Source: Gigaspora rosea (taxonomy: Eukaryota > Glomeromycota > Glomeromycetes > Diversisporales > Gigasporaceae). Taken from it: 64,000 nt of DNA. Numbering within the stretch: position 1 is the stretch's first letter; every line of letters starts with the position of its first letter. Position numbers and translations under genes: made by a program. Below the pieces are notes generated by a model. That model worked only from the letters and a program-made list of their open reading frames with translations. It was not told the DNA's origin and did no database searches. Below are positions 33,058 to 45,228 of the stretch, in pieces. The stretch is taken from the NCBI GenBank assembly GCA_003550325.1, contig QKWP01001134.1:1-64000 (forward strand), in the 5' to 3' direction.

Positions 33058-34741
33058 TAGTGTTCCTATGAACCTAAACTAAACTGAACTTAGGTTAGGT
33101 TCAGGTTCAGGTTCAGGTTCAGTATTGAATCTGAACCTGAACATTTTTTAAAACATGTTTAGGATTAGATTTAGTATTGAACTTTTAGAGCTGGTTCAGG
33201 TTCAGTTCAGGTTCAGTTCATAAGTTCATGAACATGTTCAGGTTCAGTCTAGTGTTCATATGACTAGCAATTCTAGGTTTGGGTCCGGGATTGGTCTGGT
33301 TCAGACCAAACTCAAACTCTAAATTTTATTATTTAAAACTTTATACTAAACTTAAACTCAATCATAAGTTTGGTCAGGCTAGTCCAAATTTTGCAATCTA
33401 GTTTGAGTCTGAACAAAAATATATGTATTTTTTGATATTGAACAAGTTCATTTAGAGTAAAAAGTATAAATTGGGTAGTAAAATCTAGAGATTCATGAAA
33501 ATATTTGTATAATTTTATTAATAAAATTATACAAATTTCTATGATTCTCTAAATTTTACTAATTGATTCTAATTTCCTAAATTAACTAAACTTGTTCAGC
33601 ACCAAAAAATACAGTACCAAAAAATACATCAAATCGGCATATTTTATTTTACTTTTCTTAAAATTTGAAGAAAAGATGCTTAATTTGGAAATTTTCATTA
33701 AAAATTCAAAATTAAGCATCTTTTCTTCAAATTTTAAGAAAAGTAAAATAAAATATGCCAATTTGATGTATTATTTGGTGTTGAACAAGCTTACTAGTGC
33801 AAGAAGTTAGGATCAATTAGTAAAATTTAGATATTCACAGAAATTTGTATAATTTTATTAATAAAATTATACAAATTTCTATGGTTCTCTAAATTTTACT
33901 AATTGATCATAACTTCTTGCACAAAGTAAACTTGTTCAACACCAAATAATACATCAAATCGGCATATTTTATTTTACTTTTCTTAAAATTTGAAAAAAAG
34001 ATGCTTAATTTTAGAAATTTTTATCAAAAATTCAAAATTAAGCATCCTTGATGCAAATTTTAAGAAAAATAAAATAAAATATACTAGTATGATATATTTT
34101 TTGATGCTAAAAAGTTTACTTATAGCAAGAAAGTTATGATCAATTAGTAAAATTTTATGTAAAATGCAATTTTTAATAATTTCATTAATAAAATTATACA
34201 AATTTTTATGATTCTCTAAATTTTATAACTTCTTGCTATAAGTAAACTTGTTTAGCACTAAAAAATACATCATATCAGTATACTTTATTTTATTTTTCTT
34301 AAAATTGCATCAAAGATGCTTAATTTTGAATTTTTGATGAAATTTTCCAAAATTAAGCATCTTTTCTTCAAATTTTAAGAAAAGTAAAATAAAATATGCC
34401 AATTTGATGTATTATTTAGTGCTTAACAAGTTTACTTGGTGTATGTAAAAAATTATTTTTAATAATTTTATTAATAAAATTATACAAAATATAATTCTCT
34501 AAATTTTACTAATTGTAATTTAGGTAAACATGTGCATATATTATGAACCTGAACATGTTCATGAACCTTGAACTGAACCTAAACTGAACTTTTTTTAAGT
34601 TCAGGTTCAGGTTCATGTTCAATAATTTTAAGTTCAGGTTCAGTTCAGTATTGAACTTTTAGAGCAGGTTTAGGTTCAGGTTTAGATTCATTGAACTTGA
34701 ACCTGAACCTCTATTGAACTGAACTGAACTTCTGAACCCTA
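33058..34741. mobile_element. hAT-like element D (TTCAGG word)
   Basis: Perfect 8-bp duplication ATAGTATT (33050-33057, 34742-34749). Ends TAGTGTTCCTATGAACCT and complement TAGGGTTCAGAAGTTCAG. Both sub-terminal regions are arrays of GGTTCAGGTTCAG and its complement (33090-33245, 34545-34735). The core has about three ~325-bp double-hairpin units. A second set of words (GGTCTGGTTCAGACC, 33290-33310) hints at an older element inside. No transposase. Confidence 0.88.
33430..34530. repeat. Double-hairpin satellite units in element D
   Basis: Units begin near 33430, 33775, 34100 and 34415. Each carries a palindrome centred on TTTTATTAATAAAA and a second one bounded by TTTTCTTAAAATTTGAAGAA and its complement. 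They are clearly related to the units in element A but more diverged. Open frames on both strands here come from the palindromes. Confidence 0.82.
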
Positions 34742-35124
34742 ATAGTATTTACCTTACAAGCCATGTGTGTCTCAATGCCCCAAACCAATATCTACCAATC
34801 AAAATTTAGTATCAAATATATTAATATACCATTTGTATCCAAAAATAGGCTACTATCTAAAATAAGCTATTCAAGATTAATAATAGTTAATATATAGTAA
34901 AGTCCAAATTCTGCTATATAAATCAATTATTATTGCTTATGCAAACTTATTTAGAAAATAAAATACAAATACTATATCATTTTTAGCAAGAATGAAAAAC
35001 ATTTTATATTTGACTTTTAATTTTTATTTTTGACAAAAAAATTAAAATTTATTAAAAAAATATAAAAAAAATTTAAACAGTGAACCAGTGCACTCAGTGC
35101 GCCCCTATATATTTAGTAGTTTTA

Positions 35125-35661
35125 GAGGGCATCTAGAAATAATGTTATACAAGAGGGGTGAGGGGTCTGACAAAATATAACATTTTTGCTCTTAAGTAGG
35201 AAGGATCAAAAAAATATAATACAATTTTTTTAGAAAAAATTGTCTAAAAACTGATCCAGTAGTCCAAATTTAATAATTCAGTACCACTTGATTTGTCTTA
35301 ATTAGAGGAGTCGAATGGTACCAATTTTATTTCATTTGGATCACTGGATCAAAAGTTATTTGCCAAATATGATTGGTTATTATGTTTTCTTATAAAATGA
35401 CTATAAAATCAATAGTTTTTTGTAAATAACTATTGATCCAGTGATCTAAATAAAATGCTTTTGGTATCATTGGATTCGTTTCACTGAGACGAATCGAATG
35501 GTATCTAAATCATCCAAATCGGATTACTGAGTCACAATATATTCAAGTTTTTGTAAAATTTTATATATAAACATACGGATTTTGAAAATTTTTTTTATAT
35601 ACTGTAGTAGGGGGTCAAGCGCTACTTGAGGGAGTACATAACATTATTTATGGATGCCTCC
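35125..35661. mobile_element. PIF/Harbinger-like element (GAGGGCATC ends)
   Basis: Ends GAGGGCATCTAGAAATAATG and complement GGAGGCATCCATAAATAATG, flanked by TTA (35122-35124, 35662-35664). The interior has GATCCAGTGATCC / GGATCACTGGATC palindromic arms similar to those at 12392-13331. Confidence 0.8.
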
Positions 35662-35836
35662 TTAATAGCTTTAGTAGTATATAATAATTAGGGTTAAGGT
35701 TAGGGTTATGGTTAGGGTTAAAATTGGGTTTAGTGTAAAATTGCGAGAGTAGCATTTTTGCTTAGTAACACAACAGAAATTACCTTAGTAAAATTTTGAG
35801 ATGAAATAGTAACATAACAGGGGTTATACTAGGAGT

Positions 35837-37318
35837 TAGGGCTCCTACCGAACCGGACCGAACTGAACTTTTGTCAAGTTTGAGTCTGGTTCGATTTTTG
35901 AACCGGACTCAAACTTTTTGTTTCAAACTTTTTAGTCAAGTTTGAGTTCGGTCCGGGTTCGGTCCGAAGTTTGCAAACTAGTTAGGAGTCCGAATAGTAT
36001 ATTAAAGATGCCTGACGAAATGTTTTTTGCAATAACGAAATGGTTTCGTCATGGTTTCGTCATGACGAAACCTTGACGATTGACGAAACCCCCGACGATT
36101 GATGAAACCCCCGACGATTGACGAAACCTATGACGAATTGACGAAATCTATGACAAATTGACGAAATCTATGACGAATTGACGAAATATATGACGAATTG
36201 ATGAAACCTTGACAAACTTTTAACAATTGATAAACCTTGATAAATCGATTCAGGAACCCTTAGCATAATGATCTTGAATACACTAAACCTTAAATTGTTT
36301 CAAAAGAATGTTATTTCATTATAAGGTTTCATTGGCTTTTTTCTTTTTCTTCTTTCGCATGTTACGTGTAAATTTTATGTCGGGTTGATCCGGAATAGTC
36401 AAAATTGTGCACGCATTTATTTTCGTCAATTCCGGATAAATCAAAAATATATTCCAAACATGTGCAAAAGAAGGAAGAGAAGCGAAAATACTTGAAACCA
36501 ATGTTTAAATCGACCTTGGTGCACTAATTAAAAATGACGGGAACGAAATGTTACATATAATGAGCACCAATCTATAGCTCTAGTCTCCAACAACAACACC
36601 TTAACCCTAAACTTCTATCTTTACGCGCTTTGTTTATTTACAAAATTTAATTTCCTTTTTTGATTTGTTATTCGTAAATAACGATGGATAACGAGAATGT
36701 AATGAATATATTAATATATATATTGTTATCCAACCTATATTGATTCTCTATCGCTGCTATGAATTATGCATTATCGCCTGTTCTGTGAAAATATCATTTT
36801 TTAGCTCTTATCGTTATTGACTGCGACTTTCCTATGGAATTGCCTAAAATGTTAATTAGGTTATATTCTTTTGTTGGTGATACTATATTAGACCCTTTTA
36901 CAGGTTATTAAAACACTTTAAATTTTTATAAACACGGTAATTAACTCTATCTTGTATAAAAATAACTCATCAGGTTTTGTCATATGTTTCGTCAATTCAT
37001 CATAGGTTCATCAATTCGTCATAGGTTTCGTCAATTCGTCATAGGTTTCGTCAATTGTCAGGGTTAAGCCACAAAAAAACCTTTCGGACCTTTTCAAACT
37101 TCGGACTAGAAAGTTTGAAGTTTGATTCAGTCTGGTTCAATAGGAGCATATTCGGACTCAAACTAGTTTGCAAACTTCGGACCGAACCCGGACCGAACTT
37201 ATAATTGAGTTTGAGTCCGGTTCGAAGTTTGAAATTGGTAAAATCTAGAGTTCGAGTTCGGTTCGATCCCGGACCGAACTCGAACCGGACCGGACCTGAA
37301 CCGAACCTAGGAGCACTA
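35837..37318. mobile_element. hAT-like element E (CCGAAC/GTTCGG word)
   Basis: Perfect 8-bp duplication CTAGGAGT (35829-35836, 37319-37326). Ends TAGGGCTCCTACCGAACCGG and complement TAGTGCTCCTAGGTTCGGTT. Sub-terminal arrays use CCGGACCGAACC and TTTGAGTTCGGTCCGGG words and end inward at a perfect palindrome AGTTTGCAAACT (35968-35979, 37165-37176). The core holds a second array of GACGAAAC words and a copy of the promoter-like module. The frame at 37051-37374 is made by the array. Confidence 0.88.
36008..37062. repeat. Inner element or inverted GACGAAAC word arrays within E
   Basis: 36010-36235 repeats TGACGAATTGACGAAACC-type words; 36965-37062 repeats the complement (CGTCATAGGTTTCGTCAATT). 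Between them is unique-looking sequence including the third promoter-like module (36350-36620). Either a nested element with its own word or the core of E; no target duplication found. Confidence 0.6.
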
Positions 37319-37326
37319 CTAGGAGT

Positions 37327-37961
37327 GCACTGAGTGCATAGTGCACCATATAAAGGATTCCAAAATATATTCAATAAATATAAAAATTAAAAGTTAAATA
37401 ACTTTTTTGATTTGTATAAAAATTTTAGAAAATATGTATTTTTGATTTTATAATGTATTTAAACTTTACTATATAGCAACTTCTTGCAATTACTAAAAAA
37501 CCTCTTAACTGAAAATAAGCTGCTTTAAAATTTTATATAACTTTTGCCCAAAAAAGTAGCTTTATTTTCAAATATATATAGTACTATTGTTCTTATATTC
37601 ATATAATAAATATAAAAGAAAAATAAATATTTATAATAGATACAACAATATTAGCTAACAAAGAGATTATATAGTTTAAAATTGACTAATCAGATTGTTT
37701 TAAGTAAAAAATAAATTTTTACTTATAATTACATCTCTATAAAATTACAAACTTTGCTTTATCAAAAGTGTGATTATAAAGAGGTATGACTATAAAGCGA
37801 AGAAAAAAATATAGTACAAAAATTGAATTAAAATTTTGTTAAGTTGTACAATTATGATATGTAACTTTTTAAAAATGAAACTTTATTAATTTTAAATTAG
37901 CAATCATTCTTTGCTTAGTAGCAAAATATAGACAAAAAACATGCCTGCTATATGCTAAAGT
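37327..37961. other. A+T-rich spacer
   Basis: No gene seen. 37905-37960 is complementary to about 46235-46300 (CTTAGTAGCAAAATATAGAC, TATGCTAAAGTTA), so the sequence around the first LINE was itself an inverted repeat. Confidence 0.4.
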
Positions 37962-38306
37962 TAGAGTTTTTAAACTCAAATCAAATTAAATATTATATAT
38001 TTAAATTTGATTAAATCAAAGTTGCTTTAATTTGAATTTGATTTGAATTAATAATTTTGTATTTAAATTTAAATTTGTTTTTTTTTTTTGGCAATCCTGC
38101 CTTTATTGTATAAGACGTGAGTAATAAACTACATATAAAAATACTATATACTATTGTATTTTCCACCTTTTTAACATTAAAGACTCATCCGGTTACCGAG
38201 GTACCTAAATGCGATCTGCCACAGCCTAGATTCGTCTCCTTTTTGGGCACCTTAACTTTCTAAGATATCCGTCAAAAATTCATCTACTAGCTCTTGCCTG
38301 CTAATG

Positions 38307-39069
38307 TCAAGATTGACCAAAAAAATTGTCTTTTTCCTTAAAGGGCCAGCCTGCAGAAAGCCAGGCCGGCCTCGTGAAGCTGGAAATCCACTTGAACAAT
38401 ATACTCTTAGCATCGTTAAAAATTCTTTGAAATTTTTCTTGCTTCGTTTCTTTTATTCTGCCTTTTTCGGCCTCTTGTAGCTCTTTCACCCTCATCTATT
38501 TCTTCTTCTTCGTTTTCGTTAGTTCTTTTTCTTTTCATTTCTTTCGTCCCACTTAATTCTTCCTACTCTGCAACGGCTTCACAACGTAGTGTCCAAATTT
38601 TTTCGTGGAATTTCAAACCCAAAGCTTCAAATGCTTTGTTTTCAAAATATCTTTCCACCATTGATTCCTTCTCGAGGCTTGCGGGAACTAAGCCTTGGAT
38701 TATTAACTTCCGTTTCCTAATCTTTTTATACTCATTTTCACCAAAAAGTACTTTTTCGATGGCCTTAAAGATTTCTGGATCAACTTCTTTCTTCTTTGTA
38801 TCTTTGTTACGAAGTATTTTCTCTTTGACCTCGCGTTCTATTTTTCTCCATAGGCCTTGATATATTTCACATTCTGCCAAGTGGTTTTGTGTTTCTGATT
38901 CCCTAAAACACGCTATGCACCGATTGATTTTGTACACTCCTGGATATCTTTTATGTAGTAAAGCCATTACCGGCAGGGCCTTGTCCATATGTTTAATCCT
39001 ATTGACCCAGGCCCTACTTTGCTTTATACTCCTACAATTACGGCCCTTCAACTTATTTAGCTGACCCAT
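38307..39069 (-). pseudogene. LINE ORF2 C-terminal zinc-knuckle region
   Basis: 38563-39069 reads MGQLNKLKGRN... with a C-x2-C-x7-H-x4-C-type arrangement (CIACFRESETQNHLAEC), as in the zinc-binding tail after RNase H of many LINEs. A further basic segment (38495-38307) continues to the 3' UTR after one shift. Confidence 0.7.
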
Positions 39070-39287
39070 GTGCTACCCCAATTGACTTCCTTACTATTTT
39101 CCTCCTCTTTTAATATATCTATAATACCTGGCAACCCCTTCCATTCTACATCCAAAACTGTGTTTGTAACTTCCTTCACAAATTTTCTAATTGGTCTATC
39201 TATTATGTACTTTTCCCATTTCGGAACTATTCTCATTCCTTTAACCCAACTACTAGTGATCTTAAAGCACCTTTCACTTTTAAGACT

Positions 39288-39735
39288 CTATTTAGCTAAC
39301 TTATCTGTGTATTCATTCCCTTCAACTCCCGTATGTGCTTTAACCTTAACAATCTTCCAATTTATTTTCTTCTCCTTAAGACACTTTTGTATCAACCTCA
39401 GGACGCTACCGTTGCTTATTTTAACTTCTTCTCTTAAGCTTTTTGGCTTTCGCATTTTCTTAATTAGGCTTATAGCATTTGTGCTGTCTGAGAATAATTC
39501 CACTTTACTTTTACATAGAACCGCCAAAAGTGCTGTTTCAATCTCCCCATTTCTGCTCTTGTTGTTGAAGGCCAATCTAACAAGGCTCCGTTGAATTGAG
39601 GATTAATGAATCCATACACCTGTTTTATTTCTTTGGGATATGCTACCCAGCCAATTCCCATACTTTTCTTACAGACCCTGCTTGAACCTCTTCCTGAGTT
39701 AAGGAGCCGTCCATATAGATACACCATTCAAGGCA
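39288..39735 (-). pseudogene. LINE RNase H domain
   Basis: The acidic set is visible in pieces: EWCIYMDGSLTQEE (first Asp) near 39700, TRAEM (Glu) near 39555, ELFSDSTNAISLI (Asp) near 39480 and VKAHTGVEGNEYTDKLAK (His and final Asp) near 39300. One-base shifts separate the first three segments. Confidence 0.85.
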
Positions 39736-40515
39736 CCCTTCATGCACTCATTCAGGGCTTTCAACTCTTTTCGCGTACTTTCTCCATCTATCCACTCATT
39801 ATTTCCTCTTCCTTACACTTTACTACAACATCATGTACTTCCTTTTCTCTTTCTAAATTGTTACTTGCGGCTTCGTCCTGTCTGTATACCAGATTAGCAC
39901 ACTTTATTTCGCACAGAACTCTATCTTCTCGCTTTTTAACAAGCCTTCTATTCAACACACATTTAGGACTTTTGAAAGCTTTGAATATTGTGCATTCTCT
40001 ATTTTTTACTGCTTGATCTTGTTCACAACCTTTGCATTGTTCTATTTCATTCTCATCTGGTTTATGTTTTCTTTTTCCCTCCAATGCTCGATCTGATAGG
40101 TTTTTCTTCGTTTTTTGTTAACTCTAACTTTGCCTATCTGTGAAGTTTCTTCATTGTTTTTGAAAACAATTAAATCCGATTTTTGTCTGTTTTCTGCAAT
40201 CACATTTAATTGTGGTTTTAGTGCCAACATATTTCTGGCACTTCGCTTAAACGCTTCTTTTAACTCTCTTGTTTCTGCACTTGCCAAACAAGCTTCTTCT
40301 AATTTCTCTAACCAGATTGGTTTTTTACCCAAACCTTTTTGGTTTCTCAAATTTTTTAAACGCTCCCAAGACAACATATACGTGCTATTTGTATCGAATA
40401 GCTGTTCTAATAGAAAAAGTTTTAATGACTTTTCTTTCAGGAAGCTCTTTACGCCTCTTTCAATCAAGATGTCAATTATCTCGGTGCCTTGCTGAGCAAT
40501 TTTAAGACTTTCCTC

Positions 40516-42332
40516 TCAGATACTACTACTAAATGTGATACCGATCTTTCTTGCCTCTTTAATCACCCTGACGGACATGTTGTGGGTATCTACTATTTCA
40601 TTGAGTTTATCACTTTCCAGACTCGTAATCGCACTAATACATTTATTCAAGATCTGTGCTTGTTTAAGTCTTATCCAAGTAGATTGGCTGAGCCTTTCCA
40701 TATCGTTAAGTCTAATTGCAAGATTACTGACATGATGTGCTAATGTACTTTTCCAGAGTAGTTGAACCCCAGCGATATTTTTATGGTTTAGTACACCATA
40801 TGCCGTGTTAGCTGCAAGTCCACTTTTTGATTTTATCAATTTTAAAAAGGGTCTATGTAATTGCTCGCAGTTATTCCTACTTAGCATCACTATTTGTGCT
40901 CTGTACTCCACTCTCGGAATTAACACTTTATTGTTTATATATATGAGGTGACTAAGCGTCATTTTCTTCTTCTTCATGCAGTGAGTTAGCGCCCACACCT
41001 CCTGCTCTATGACCTTTTTGACACACTTTAGTGCTTGTTTTTCTGAGATCCAAACTCTCAGAAATCTTGCAACCTGGTCATTTCTCTTTGCCAAGACTTT
41101 ATCTTTTCCTTCGCCCATTTCTATTGCAACTGCCTTATCTTTACAATTTAGGACTACCAGCTCGGACTTTTTTCCATTTATTTTAATGTCATTTAACTGG
41201 TAAAATTCGTTTGCGATTGCTAAAATATTCTCCATATCCACTTTAGATTTGGCAATCTACATGGTATCATCTGCGTACGTCAAAACGGCTTGTCGTAGCT
41301 TTTCATTTCTGCTTTTCCCCATGGTCAGATCAACTGGCCAATCAACCTCAAGAGAATATCTGAAAGATTCTTTTCTTGTATTGTTCTGAGTAGTGGATCG
41401 TAGTATCTACACCATACCAAGAGAGAGACCACCTTTCCTTGGTCAATTCCGTCTTCTGCAACTATCTCTTTGCTATATCCGAAGGCAGTTACCACTTCAA
41501 TCCTCCTTTCTTTATATAAGTCAATAAGGAAATTAACGATATTTTCTGGCAATTTATTTCTCTTTAGTGACAGTTCTAACATTTCCAAGCTTACTGAATC
41601 AAAAGCTTTTTTAATGTCTTGCATCAACACCCACAGCTCTTTGTTTTTTTTCCGAGCGTCTTCTAAGATACTGTTAAGTATTTGTATTGGGATATTCATA
41701 CAGTTCCCCGGTAAGCCTGCGTAATTACATCCTTTTAGGATATTTTTCCCTTTGAATATTTGACCCAATCTTGTATTTAAGATGCGAACTGTCATTTTCC
41801 TTAATGTTTCAAGGAGCATTATTGGGCGAATATTAAATAAGTTAAAATTCCAAAATTCACTTTTTGGGATCGTGTACAGAATCCCATTCTTCTATTTACT
41901 TGGAATCTTTCCCGCTCTTATACAAGAAATTGCAAATTCACGCAATATCTTTTCTGCTTTTGGACCAGCCTTCTTAATCAATGGATAAGTGATTCCTGTA
42001 GCCCCTGGAGCTGAGTTGTTCTTTGTTTTCTCTAATGCCTCATGCCATTCTTGTTCGCTTACTTCTCCAGCTAAGTCACTATACCATTCATTATCTATTT
42101 CTTGTAACGGCTTATAAGCCTTGGTCCACCTTTCATTCATATATCTTGTTTTGACCTTTCTCTTTTTGTACTGTTCACAGAAATGATCTGCCGCTTTTTC
42201 CTTTATCTCCTCCTCATCAGTAACCAACTGCTTTTCTTCTCCATTATCTACTACAATTCTATCTAAAGTAATTCTATTACTATGTCTATCTAAGAGGCTA
42301 TTTATCATTCTTTTTTGGTCTGTTACTAGCAT
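40516..42332 (-). pseudogene. LINE ORF2, reverse transcriptase domain
   Basis: Target-primed reverse transcriptase. From N to C: NNSAPGATGITYPLIKKAG, a TAA after RAGKIPSK near 41892, LRKMTVRILNTRLGQIF, motif A MQDIKKAFDSVS, GIDQGKVVSLLVWCRYYDPL (motif B), then the catalytic box YADD (QAVLTYADDTM, about 41255-41290) followed at once by TAG. The thumb region extends from about 41241 to 40516. Broken by at least three stops, otherwise well preserved. Confidence 0.88.
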
Positions 42333-42415
42333 GTCATCCTGTTCCTCAATTCTTCATCTTATTTCCTCTTCCTCTATTCTTCGTTTTCTGTTGTCTACAG
42401 GTTATACTGTTGTTT

Positions 42416-43647
42416 TCACTCTTCTTTTACCTTATCTAAGATTTCTCTTGTCCATCTTTGTGGTGTCTCGTGTTCTACTATTACCAAACCTTGAAGAATT
42501 TTTACTTTAGGATCACCCTTCGCTACCTCTATATTTTTCCCTATATTGCGTTTGCACTTCCTACACACTTTGCTGAGCAATTTAACTTTATTTCTTAAGG
42601 CCTTAATCTCTGTATTAGAACTGTCTTGCACTATCTCCTTCTTTTTGCGCTTCATAGGAAGATGTTTTCTTGCAGAAACAATAATACAGTCTTTGATAAC
42701 TTTCCACTTTTTGTTCAAATTTTTGAGGTCTGTTTCCTTTTTTTTGGGAATACTTTTGGCGACATCTTTCCATTGCACACTTAAGGCCCTTTCTAAGTCC
42801 TGAGTGTATGCTGTCCAATAATCTTCATCTACTTCCTTCATATCTACCATCAGTCTTGCGGAGTTAAAGTTAGGTTTTTTAGAGCGACTTGATTTTACTA
42901 GGCCTATATCTTTTGTTATATTTGCCGTAACAATAACATGATCACTTGCTGTAGTTGTTGACATATCTATATGTTGTACTTCCAAAATATTCCTTTTTAA
43001 TTCTTTAACCCATATATAATCAATACGTGACTCCGTTTGACTATTACTCCAAGTGTGCTCGTATTTGTTTGGGTTCATCCATCTATATGCGTCTGTGAAT
43101 CCACTGTTTTCTAGTTCTCAGAAGGTATCTTCTGTCATTTTATTCCTTTTACCCTCTCTACCTCTACGAATTGCCTCTTCCTGTCTTTCATAATTAAAGT
43201 CCCTGGCCAAAATAAATTTTCTTTCTTTCTTTCTTTTTTCTTCGATCTTGTTCTTCAGAAGATTTTTAATTTCAGCCCTGATTTTGTTGTCTGTAGGGGG
43301 AGCGTATACTATAATGATACTAAATCTATTTTATTAAATATTAGAACTAGTTTTATACTATAAGCACCCTATTTGTTTACTTGGGCCACGTGTTTTGCCC
43401 ACTTATTCCTAATTAAGATACCAATACCGAAACCTTTCTTTTTCTCTTCTCTTACTTCAGTCCAAAATCCTATTATGTTCTTTTCCTGATTTAGCAGCCA
43501 TCTACCTTCCTTCTCTGCTACATTAGTCTCGCAAATTCCTACAATATCTAGTTTATCTTCTTCTATTAAGTCTACCAATGCCTCAAGTTTACTTTTGTTA
43601 CTTCTGATCCCATTGATGTTATTAAAACCAAACCTAAGTACACTCAA
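42416..43647 (-). pseudogene. LINE ORF2, endonuclease domain (EEP family)
   Basis: Starts MSVLRFGFNNINGIRSNKSK (Asn of motif I), then DIVGICETNV (catalytic Glu). After a break near 43368 it continues IVYAPPTDNK, ILARDFNYE (Asp-Phe-Asn, with GDFN changed to RDFN), DAYRWMNPN, SRIDYIWVKE and ASDHVIV (Ser-Asp-His). All main motifs of the apurinic-type endonuclease that nicks the target are present. An in-frame TGA lies after MTEDTF near 43120. Confidence 0.85.
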
Positions 43648-43806
43648 ATATTTTTTAATATTTTTACTGTTATGAATACTAAGCTACTCCTTTCGGTTAG
43701 AACTGGCCTCCTTTTTCTTTTTTCTAATATCTATTTGTGGACCTGTTGAGGAGTCTTCTTGTTGAGAAGCCAGTTCTTTTTTTATACTTTTCAACTGGTG
43801 CGCCAA

Positions 43807-45228
43807 TTAGGAGCGGTAGGAGACCACCCTTTTGAGTCTTGGATCCTTCTTAATGATATCAACTATACACCCCTTAATATCTTTGAGGAAAGATTTCAGG
43901 ATTGTTTCAATTATATCTTCTAGCTCTTGGTTACTTTCTACGGCCTTTTGTTTTTCCTTCTTGTTTTGGGCTGATACCAAAACTTTTGGTTTAATCACCT
44001 CATTAACCTCTTCTTTATTTTTAGGTCTTTGGGTTACTCTTTCATGCTCTCTATAGTTTTCCATTCTATGACATATTTGCTCTTGACTTTTAAAGGTCTC
44101 TATTTTCGTGTTTAAATCCCACCAGAGTGCCTTGTTGTAGTAATAGATATTCTGTCGAGTCGCTTTTTCTTTATCTTTGTTTGTTTCAAACTCAACCACT
44201 GCTTGGCTTCTAGGATTTCCATTTCTGTTATGGAAAATGTGTACTGCCTTTGCCCTAATTCTTCTTAGTTGTCTAAGTAAGAGCACTTCTTTTGTATTCA
44301 TTTGGTAGGTTATTAAGCCTTGCGTGGAATGTTCTTCTCAGGTCGAGCTGCTCTTTATCACTTTTGCTCATTGTGATTCTTGCTAGATTTCCATTCTTTA
44401 ACGGCAAGACCCAGATGTTTTCAATCTCTGTTTCAATTGCTTGAGTGGATCTTTTCCTTTCCAATACAGCTCCGCTCTTGTCTTTCTGTTCTTACTGTGT
44501 AAAATGAAGATTTCGTCTGGGACTTTTATCCTTCGTCTAATTAATGCAATTATTTCTTTTTTCGAAACATAATATGGTAAATCCCATATTGTACACCATT
44601 GTTCTCCTGTCTGTTGTTTTAATTCTTCATTAGACTATTCTTCATCACCTTTCCCCAGTACAGAGTTTTGCTTCATACATTCTGTTTCTTTTCCTTTTTC
44701 TTTTCCAGTTTGGCTTCCTGATATGTTGCCTTTGGGCGCGATATCTACCTTGTTGTCATTACTTTTCTCAACTACTCTGTTTGCTAGAGGTTTAGTTAAA
44801 ATCTTGTCAACTTCAAGTATTTTCTCCTTTTCACAGGGCTCTATCCTGTTTTCCTCAAGATGCACTTCTATTACATTAAAGATTTGTTGTTTGATTTCAT
44901 TATTGCCATAGTCCATTTTACTGGTTTCCATAATTGCAAACACTATTTTTTGACACAGTTTTTCAATTTCAACATCTTTAATGTATTTTGGTACCGGGTC
45001 CTTCTCCTTAAGCTTTTCCGCTCCATTTACTGCTTGTTTATATTGTATCCAGTTATATGTTTCAATTGCAGTACGAATTACATACACCGTTTCTGATTTC
45101 TCTATACCCAAGAATTCTGCAATTTCAATATCTCTCTTGAGCACCCTGTGATGCTGTTCGTTTAATATCGACATAATTTTTTGATCTTGCTGGCAGAATA
45201 GCTGATTAAATTTTTTGATGTATTCCAT
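43807..45228 (-). pseudogene. LINE ORF1 (RNA-binding protein), broken
   Basis: Starts at ATG 45228. Residues 1-197 are helical and charged (MEYIKKFNQLFCQQDQ...). After a TAG at about 44632-44634 the same frame continues with WCTIWDLPYYVSKKEIIALI, which looks like the first strand and helix of an RRM-like fold. A frame change follows near 44460. The last segment (44301-43807) is basic then acidic. Copy 2 keeps the matching QFITLWDLP-like stretch near 53000. The likely job is binding the LINE RNA. The RRM call is tentative. Confidence 0.65.

Noticed and set aside
33592..34201. 72-codon frames on both strands
   Set aside because: Generated by the double-hairpin units of element D.
39070..40505. 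Plus-strand frames of 126-174 codons
   Set aside because: Antisense to LINE ORF2, which has clear RT and RNase H motifs on the minus strand.
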